A stretch of 54,539 nucleotides of DNA from NCBI RefSeq assembly GCF_025056915.1, contig NZ_JANWVH010000009.1:1-54539 (forward strand), read 5' to 3'. Positions 48,418 through 54,539 of this stretch are shown here, piece by piece. Origin of the DNA: Meiothermus sp. Lineage in GTDB: Bacteria; Deinococcota; Deinococci; Deinococcales; Thermaceae. Position 1 is the first letter of the stretch. The number at the start of each line of letters is the position of its first letter. A program made the position numbers and the translations under genes. The notes beneath the pieces are model-generated. The model had not been told where the DNA came from. It searched no databases and saw only the letters and a list, made by a program, of their open reading frames with translations.

Positions 48418-48435
48418 GATACCACTATCATTCTA
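48412..48435. promoter_or_regulatory. perfect operator palindrome over the lipoprotein -10 box
   Basis: TAGAATGATA and TATCATTCTA, ten bases each without mismatch, separated by CCAC. It covers the -10 box and the predicted transcription start, a classic repressor position. Confidence 0.8.
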
Positions 48436-48460
48436 CTGGGCTTTGACCCAAGGAGGAACC

Positions 48461-49336
48461 ATGGGCCAATCTCGTCCATTATTGAACATGCTGAGCGTAG
48501 GACTTATAGGGCTTCTAGCAGCCTGCGGCCAACAGCAGCCCACCACCGAACCCCTCAGCCAATCGGATGCACAAAACCTCAAGGTTGCTTTGGAGACCAG
48601 CAATAAATACCTGGTTGCAGCCATCGCCAGCCCTTCGGGGGTGGTCACCACCAACCGTGTGGGGGGCCAGAGCCTGCCCTCTCCGGTAGCGAATATCCTC
48701 CTGGCCTCGGGGCTGGAACCCCAGTCTATCGACTGTAGCACCAGAAAAACCCCTCCCGAGGCCGACCAACAAGACCTGGACAACGACAAAATTCCGCGTG
48801 AGGCCCGCTATCAGGTGGACTGCAAGGTAAATGATACCCGGCTCAGGGGGAGCATTCTGCTGAAGGACAAAGACGACAACAACCCTACCAGCGGCTACAC
48901 CCTCGACACCGATCAGTACGAGCTCACCTTCAATACCGGCAAGCCCAACGAGTCGGGTATCAAACTTGATCTCGACGTGGACGTAACCCGCAACAACCCC
49001 AACTACGCGATTCGCTACAACTTCAATCTTGAAATCTACGGCGACGGCAAACGGCTTGGCACCACCTACAGCTACACCGCCACCTATGCCCCCGACAACG
49101 CCCAAACGCCTTTTGCCGCGGGCACCCTCAACTACGAGGGCACGCTGGATTACCGCACCACAACTAAGTGGTACCGGCTGAGTGGCAAAGCCACCAACCT
49201 CAAGTTCAGCAGCACCTGCAAGCAAACCTTTGTGGGCGGAAGCTGGAGCCTGGAAGACACCCGAGGCAACCGACTTCTGGTGCAGTACAACGGCTGCAAC
49301 AACGTGACCGTGACCTACAACGGCGAAGCTCTGTAA
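48461..49336 (+). CDS. predicted lipoprotein, unknown function
   Basis: 291 residues. The signal peptide LSVGLIGLLAACG ends in a lipobox (LAAC), so it is anchored to the envelope by its first cysteine. The mature protein is rich in Asn, Asp, Thr and Tyr with alternating beta strands (YQVDCKVNDTRLRGSILL, AIRYNFNLEIYGDG, TLNYEGTLDYRTTTKWYR), pointing to a beta-barrel or beta-sandwich, and holds two further cysteine pairs that could form disulfides. I do not recognise a family. AAGGAGGAACC precedes the ATG at 48461. A perfect palindrome over its promoter and the divergent TetR gene suggest that it is induced by a ligand. Confidence 0.82.
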   Translation: MGQSRPLLNMLSVGLIGLLAACGQQQPTTEPLSQSDAQNLKVALETSNKYLVAAIASPSGVVTTNRVGGQSLPSPVANILLASGLEPQSIDCSTRKTPPEADQQDLDNDKIPREARYQVDCKVNDTRLRGSILLKDKDDNNPTSGYTLDTDQYELTFNTGKPNESGIKLDLDVDVTRNNPNYAIRYNFNLEIYGDGKRLGTTYSYTATYAPDNAQTPFAAGTLNYEGTLDYRTTTKWYRLSGKATNLKFSSTCKQTFVGGSWSLEDTRGNRLLVQYNGCNNVTVTYNGEAL

Positions 49337-49384
49337 GCGTTGCCTCGCGAAGGCGGTCTGACATCCAGGCCTGACTCAGGCGGG

Positions 49385-49390
49385 TATCAT
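49385..49390 (+). promoter_or_regulatory. -10 box of the 474-aa secreted protein gene
   Basis: TATCAT seven bases before ATG 49398, leaderless spacing. CTGACA further upstream is 21 bases away, too far for a normal -35. Confidence 0.45.
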
Positions 49391-49397
49391 GGGACAC

Positions 49398-50822
49398 ATG
49401 GCTCGCCTGATGTTTTTTTTGCTGCTGTTGCTTGGCCCGGCCCTGGCCCAAAACCTCGTTGCACTGGCGCCCCAGGGGGCGTTGGCCGGCTTTTACATGA
49501 ACGACCTGCGCGGTAGCCGCTACATGAAAGGTTTGGCCGCCGATTGGAAGCAAAGCGGCCTGGAGGCCTGGCTGAACCGCGAGTTGCGGCGGCAGATCGG
49601 TGATGACGCCGACCTGCTGGGCGTGGCAGCGGGCGGTGTGGCGGTTGCCCTTTACGCCGATGGCTTCTTTGTCGTCGCCCGGCCCAGTGCAGCGGCCATG
49701 CGAGCCCTGCGCAAGGAGGTCAAGAACCTTCGCGCCCAGGGCGGCTGGTTGGTGGGGGGCGACCAGGACGCGCTGACTGGCTTCAGTCGGGAGTTGGTGT
49801 TCCTGGCCTCGCCCAAATATGCCCGAATGTTCCTGCAAAACCGCCGGGGCCTGCAAGCCCCGGTCAAGGGCGACCTGGTGTTGTGGGGTGCGCCACCGCA
49901 AGAGCTGATTCAAAGCCTGAAGCTACCCCCCAGGACCAGCGGAGCAGCCCGCACCCTGCGCCGCTTCAGTTATGCCATCCAGCTCACCGCTGGAGGCTAC
50001 ACCGAAGAGGCCCGCCTGGACGTAAACCCGGCCCCAGACCCCGCCCTGGCCAGCCTCCTGCTACCCAGGGAGCGCCCATACGACGCAGCAGACCTTCCCC
50101 AGGGCTATGCGGTCTCGACCGGGGTGCTGGATCTGAGCCGGGCCGGGGCCTATCTCAATGGCCTCTTGCGCGAGTTTGACCTGCGAATCAACCTGGATTT
50201 GCGGGCTTTTGGGGCACGCTTCGCCACCGTGACGGTGCAGGGGCCACCCCCCGCGCCCGATGGCCGCAGTGAGGCCGTTCTGGGGCACAACCTGATTTAC
50301 TGGGAGGTGCGTGACCCTGCCACCGCCGAAGCCAACCTGCTGGCGCTCTTGCAGAGTCTGGCTGCCTTCTCGACCCCTCAGGGCCAGGGCGGCTTCAAGG
50401 TGCTGGGCAACGAGGGCGAGTTCAAGGTGGTGGAGGTGGGTCTGGCTGGAACCCTCTACTACAAAATAGAGCCCACCCGACTGGTCATTGCGACCAGCCA
50501 AAGCGCCCTGCAAGCGGTGGGCAACCCCCCCTGGAGCCAGGAACCCAATTTCCGGCGTTTTCGCGCGCGAATTCCGGCCAATGCCATCGGCTACAGCTTT
50601 GGCAACCAGGGCTCAGCCTTGCAAGAGCAGCTGGGGCAGCTTGGGTTCACCCTCCCACAAACCATTGGCAGCGAGCTGGATCAGCAAACCTCTCGCGAGC
50701 TGGCCAGGGCGCTGACCAATTTTATGGAGAGGCTGGCCAAACGCTTCGGTTCGGGGCTTTCGTATGCGGTGGTAGAAGGCAACAGCCTGATTAGCCGGGG
50801 TTTTTACGAGGTGCGCTGGTAG
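49398..50822 (+). CDS. secreted protein of unknown function (DUF3352-like)
   Basis: 474 residues with a signal peptide (LMFFLLLLLGPALAQ, cleavage after ALA). The body alternates helices and strands without cysteines, opening LVALAPQGALAGFYMNDLRGSRYMKGL; the overall pattern is reminiscent of DUF3352 proteins, but this is only an impression. I chose ATG 49398 over ATG 49389 because the latter overlaps the -10 box. It is followed after 134 bases by a vWA-domain gene and may belong with it in an envelope function. Confidence 0.75.
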   Translation: MARLMFFLLLLLGPALAQNLVALAPQGALAGFYMNDLRGSRYMKGLAADWKQSGLEAWLNRELRRQIGDDADLLGVAAGGVAVALYADGFFVVARPSAAAMRALRKEVKNLRAQGGWLVGGDQDALTGFSRELVFLASPKYARMFLQNRRGLQAPVKGDLVLWGAPPQELIQSLKLPPRTSGAARTLRRFSYAIQLTAGGYTEEARLDVNPAPDPALASLLLPRERPYDAADLPQGYAVSTGVLDLSRAGAYLNGLLREFDLRINLDLRAFGARFATVTVQGPPPAPDGRSEAVLGHNLIYWEVRDPATAEANLLALLQSLAAFSTPQGQGGFKVLGNEGEFKVVEVGLAGTLYYKIEPTRLVIATSQSALQAVGNPPWSQEPNFRRFRARIPANAIGYSFGNQGSALQEQLGQLGFTLPQTIGSELDQQTSRELARALTNFMERLAKRFGSGLSYAVVEGNSLISRGFYEVRW

Positions 50823-50944
50823 CTGCCAAGAGCCCAAAGCCAGAGGCCGAAAGCGGCGCTTGAAGAAGGTTGCTCCGCAACAAGCGACCCTTACTGGGGG
50901 CTTGGATACCGAGATTGCTTGAACACCTGGCAAACCGTAGGAGC

Positions 50945-50950
50945 TATGCT
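50945..50950 (+). promoter_or_regulatory. -10 box of the vWA-domain gene
   Basis: TATGCT six bases before GTG 50957. TTGAAC at 50919 is 20 bases upstream, slightly too far for an ideal -35. Confidence 0.4.
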
Positions 50951-50956
50951 AAAAGG

Positions 50957-52375
50957 GTGCGGGTCGCGTTTGGACTGCCCTGGTTGTTGCTTCTCTTGCC
51001 CCCGGTGCTGGGGCTGGTCTGGTGGTGGTACCGGCGACGGCGGCCCCCTGAGCGCAGGGTAGCCGGGCTCTGGCTGTGGCAGAAGGCCCTGCGGAAGGGT
51101 CGGGCCCGGCGGCGCTTCGACCTGCGGCTTTTTTTGTTGTTGCTTTCGGCTTTGCTGGGAGTGCTGGCCCTTTCCGCCCCGCAGGTTTCGCTCGAGCGCC
51201 CCGGCGAACGGGTGGTGGTGCTGGATGTCTCGGCCTCGATGGCCGCCACCGACGTAAGCCCCAGCCGCTTGGAGCGTGCCAAGCAACTGGCCCGCGAGCG
51301 CCTCTCGGCCTCGCCCAGGGCGGTTTTGGTGGTGGCCGGAAGCCCGATTCAAACTTTTGGCCCGGCCTCTGGCCGCAGCCTGGTTGGCAACCTCGAGGGT
51401 CTGAAGCCCGCCGCGGCCAGCGCCGACCTCGAGACCGCCGTCGCCAGGGGCCAAGCCCTGCTGCCCGGGGCCCGCGTCCTGACCCTCTCCGACCAGGCCG
51501 CCCCGCCCGGAAGCGACGGACATATCAATGTGGCGGGCAACGGGGCCAACGTGGGCATTACCGCCATTGGCCCTGGGTTTGTGGCGGTGGCCAATGCGGG
51601 GCCGGGGCTGTGGCGGGGCGAGGTGCTGGTGGATGGCCGGCCCTTTGCGCTCGAGGTGCCCGCCCGGGGCTTCAGCAGCCTGGAGGTGCCCTCGGCTGCG
51701 CCGAGCGCCCGGATTACAGACCCCGACGCCCTGGCCCTGGACAACCAGGCCCGTTTTTCCAGGCGGCTGGTGCAGGTGGAGGTCTCGGGCCGCTCGCCCG
51801 CCCTCGAGCGTCTGCTGGCCCTTCTGGGCACCAGCCGGGGCAGCCCCGGCGAGGTCTTCTTCGAGATTGGAACCCCCCGCCGCGAACCCACCCGCTTCAC
51901 GGTGTTTTTCGCCGAGCGGGCCAGTGGACAGGCCACGGTTTTTGACCTCGAGCGCACCCTCCCCTACCTGCGCGGGGCCGAGCTGGTGGGCTACAGCCTG
52001 GCCGTTCCCCCCAGCCCCCAAGCCCCAGGCTGGCGGCCCCTGGCTACCAGCGAGACCGGCCAGGCGCTGGCCTGGTACCACCCCCAGGGGCTTTACCTGC
52101 CCCCTGCCGAAAGCCTGCAAAACCTACCGGCCTTCCCGGTGCTGCTTTACAACCTGATTGCGCCCAGGGGCGAACTTCGCAGCGGCCTTTTGGACCCCGG
52201 CGAAACCCTCTTGCCCCGGCCCAGCCCCGACCGGCCCCTGCCCCCTGGCCTCACCGTGCCCCTGGCCCCCTGGCTGGCCCTGCTGGCTGCGCTCGTGCTG
52301 GTTGCAGAGTTTTACATCTTCCAGTACCGCCCCATGCGCGAACGCCTGGAAGCACCTCCGACGCCCGCCTCCTGA
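50957..52375 (+). CDS. BatA-like membrane protein with von Willebrand factor A domain
   Basis: 472 residues. Two N-terminal membrane segments (LPWLLLLLPPVLGLVWWWY and FDLRLFLLLLSALLGVLAL) are followed by a vWA domain whose metal-binding site starts DVSASMAATD (DxSxS type) near residue 95. After a beta-rich region to about residue 430, a C-terminal membrane helix (LAPWLALLAALVLVAEFYIF) and a short basic tail end the protein. The order matches BatA/BatB-like proteins, but no MoxR ATPase is next to it. The frame is open to 50870, but GTG 50957 is the first start behind a -10 box and gives the expected membrane N-terminus. Confidence 0.8.
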   Translation: MRVAFGLPWLLLLLPPVLGLVWWWYRRRRPPERRVAGLWLWQKALRKGRARRRFDLRLFLLLLSALLGVLALSAPQVSLERPGERVVVLDVSASMAATDVSPSRLERAKQLARERLSASPRAVLVVAGSPIQTFGPASGRSLVGNLEGLKPAAASADLETAVARGQALLPGARVLTLSDQAAPPGSDGHINVAGNGANVGITAIGPGFVAVANAGPGLWRGEVLVDGRPFALEVPARGFSSLEVPSAAPSARITDPDALALDNQARFSRRLVQVEVSGRSPALERLLALLGTSRGSPGEVFFEIGTPRREPTRFTVFFAERASGQATVFDLERTLPYLRGAELVGYSLAVPPSPQAPGWRPLATSETGQALAWYHPQGLYLPPAESLQNLPAFPVLLYNLIAPRGELRSGLLDPGETLLPRPSPDRPLPPGLTVPLAPWLALLAALVLVAEFYIFQYRPMRERLEAPPTPAS

Positions 52376-52395
52376 GCCAGGGGCCGCGCATCGCG

Positions 52396-52401
52396 TAAAA
52401 T
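52396..52401 (+). promoter_or_regulatory. -10 box of the HMA-fold gene
   Basis: TAAAAT seven bases before ATG 52409; textbook leaderless spacing. Confidence 0.55.
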
Positions 52402-52408
52402 TGGGGGC

Positions 52409-52618
52409 ATGACCCGGGTGATTTTGGAAGTGAGGGGCATGGAACGCCCCGAGCAAGTGGAAAAGGTGCTGAATGCCATCAAAAAACTCGAGGGCGTCGG
52501 GGGTGTGCAGCCTGCCGATACGGAACAGCTCGAGGTCGAGTACGACCCCCATCTTCTGACCGTGGTGGACCTGATTCGGGTGGCACGGGAGCAGGGCTTC
52601 CTGGCCGGAATGCTCTAA
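52409..52618 (+). CDS. small HMA-fold protein without metal-binding cysteines
   Basis: 69 residues with the beta-alpha-beta-beta-alpha-beta pattern of heavy-metal-associated domains: VILEVRGM, a helix VEKVLNAIKKLEGV, strands VGGVQPADTEQLEVEYDP and a second helix VVDLIRVAREQGF. The usual GMxCxxC loop reads GMERPEQ, so it cannot bind copper or zinc in the normal way; it may be a degenerate chaperone or a protein-interaction module. It follows the vWA gene by 33 bases but has its own -10 box. Confidence 0.75.
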   Translation: MTRVILEVRGMERPEQVEKVLNAIKKLEGVGGVQPADTEQLEVEYDPHLLTVVDLIRVAREQGFLAGML

Positions 52619-52992
52619 CCCCTCGCCTCCACCCACCAGGGCGGTCTTCCGGGTTGGAAGGGCTGGGAAACGGGGGTTTGCCCTGGGCTAGCCGTGCGGA
52701 GCTAAAACCGCACCTGGCCCTTCTCCTGGCCGGTTGCTGGCCCCCCTGCCCTAAAAGCATCTTTTTCGTGTAAACTAAAAGGCATCTGAGGCAGGGCGCA
52801 CCCGCCCAGGCATCTAATCCAGCCCTAAAGCCCAAGGCGGATACCTCCGCTATGCGAAAGCTATTTACCCAGGCGCGCCTCGAGTAAACCACTTGCGCTT
52901 CGGATGCCTCCGATTGCCTGTTGCGTACCATCCGCAATGCTCGGCGCTGGTTTTCTGCCTGCACCAAAGCCACTTGCTCAAGAGGAGAATGT
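52619..52992 (+). promoter_or_regulatory. 374-base region upstream of aconitase with a long structured leader
   Basis: TAAACT at 52771 is a candidate -10 box, which would give a leader of about 210 bases. Within it GCGGA-TACC-TCCGC (52837-52850) forms a tight hairpin, and several GGATGC/CCGATT-type segments could pair. A cis-acting control element is possible, but I recognise no known riboswitch class. No gene is seen. Confidence 0.4.

Positions 52993-54539
<1,547 letters not shown>

Overview
The window looks like about 54.5 kb of chromosome from a member of the Thermaceae, most probably Meiothermus. The base composition is GC-rich. SpeE, EF-G-2, futalosine hydrolase and the 14-gene complex I operon in order A to N all resemble Thermus thermophilus proteins as I remember them. 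Many genes have a TANNNT -10 box only 6-11 nt before the start codon, the leaderless or near-leaderless layout typical of Deinococcota. This assignment rests on recognition, not on a search.

Region 1 (1-21.4 kb, mostly + strand) is metabolic and regulatory. It holds kynU (cut by the window edge) and kynA, a large unknown membrane protein, greA, a DapA-family aldolase, an LEA14-like lipoprotein, a dihydrouridine synthase, hutH and an alpha/beta hydrolase. Next come a SpeD-like protein without its catalytic residues, speE, a membrane-anchored DsbA-like protein, an amidase and an esterase. Two TerC paralogues flank a methyltransferase, and the second follows a yybP-ykoY manganese riboswitch. The region ends with a PlsY/acyl-ACP-reductase fusion, mqnB and kynB. 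kynA, kynB and kynU together would convert tryptophan to anthranilate, and mqnB belongs to the futalosine route to menaquinone.

Region 2 (21.7-37.4 kb, - strand) is the complete NADH:quinone oxidoreductase operon nuoABCDEFGHIJKLMN, with mostly overlapping or tightly spaced genes. Two features stand out: NuoN carries a C-terminal extension of about 260 residues that looks like Ig-type domains, and NuoG has lost all four ligands of Fe-S cluster N7.

Region 3 (37.9-44.4 kb) holds the proteostasis set clpX, clpP and tig on the - strand, a sulfide:quinone-reductase-like flavoprotein, a tRNA-His/tRNA-Leu operon with a clear promoter and terminator, and a TetR regulator with a promoter and a probable operator over its start.

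Region 4 (44.4-54.5 kb) holds a TenA-like protein, EF-G-2, a TetR regulator divergent from a lipoprotein gene with two palindromes between them, a secreted protein, a vWA-domain membrane protein, a metal-binding-fold protein lacking its CxxC motif, and aconitase running off the window end.

At least six copies of a structured, MITE-like intergenic repeat of about 70-195 bp are spread over the window, together with a second palindromic repeat of the GTCATTCCGAG type. I saw no CRISPR array, transposase gene, phage gene or rRNA. The most interesting items are the repeat family, the PlsY-reductase fusion, the catalytically empty SpeD next to speE, and the NuoN extension.
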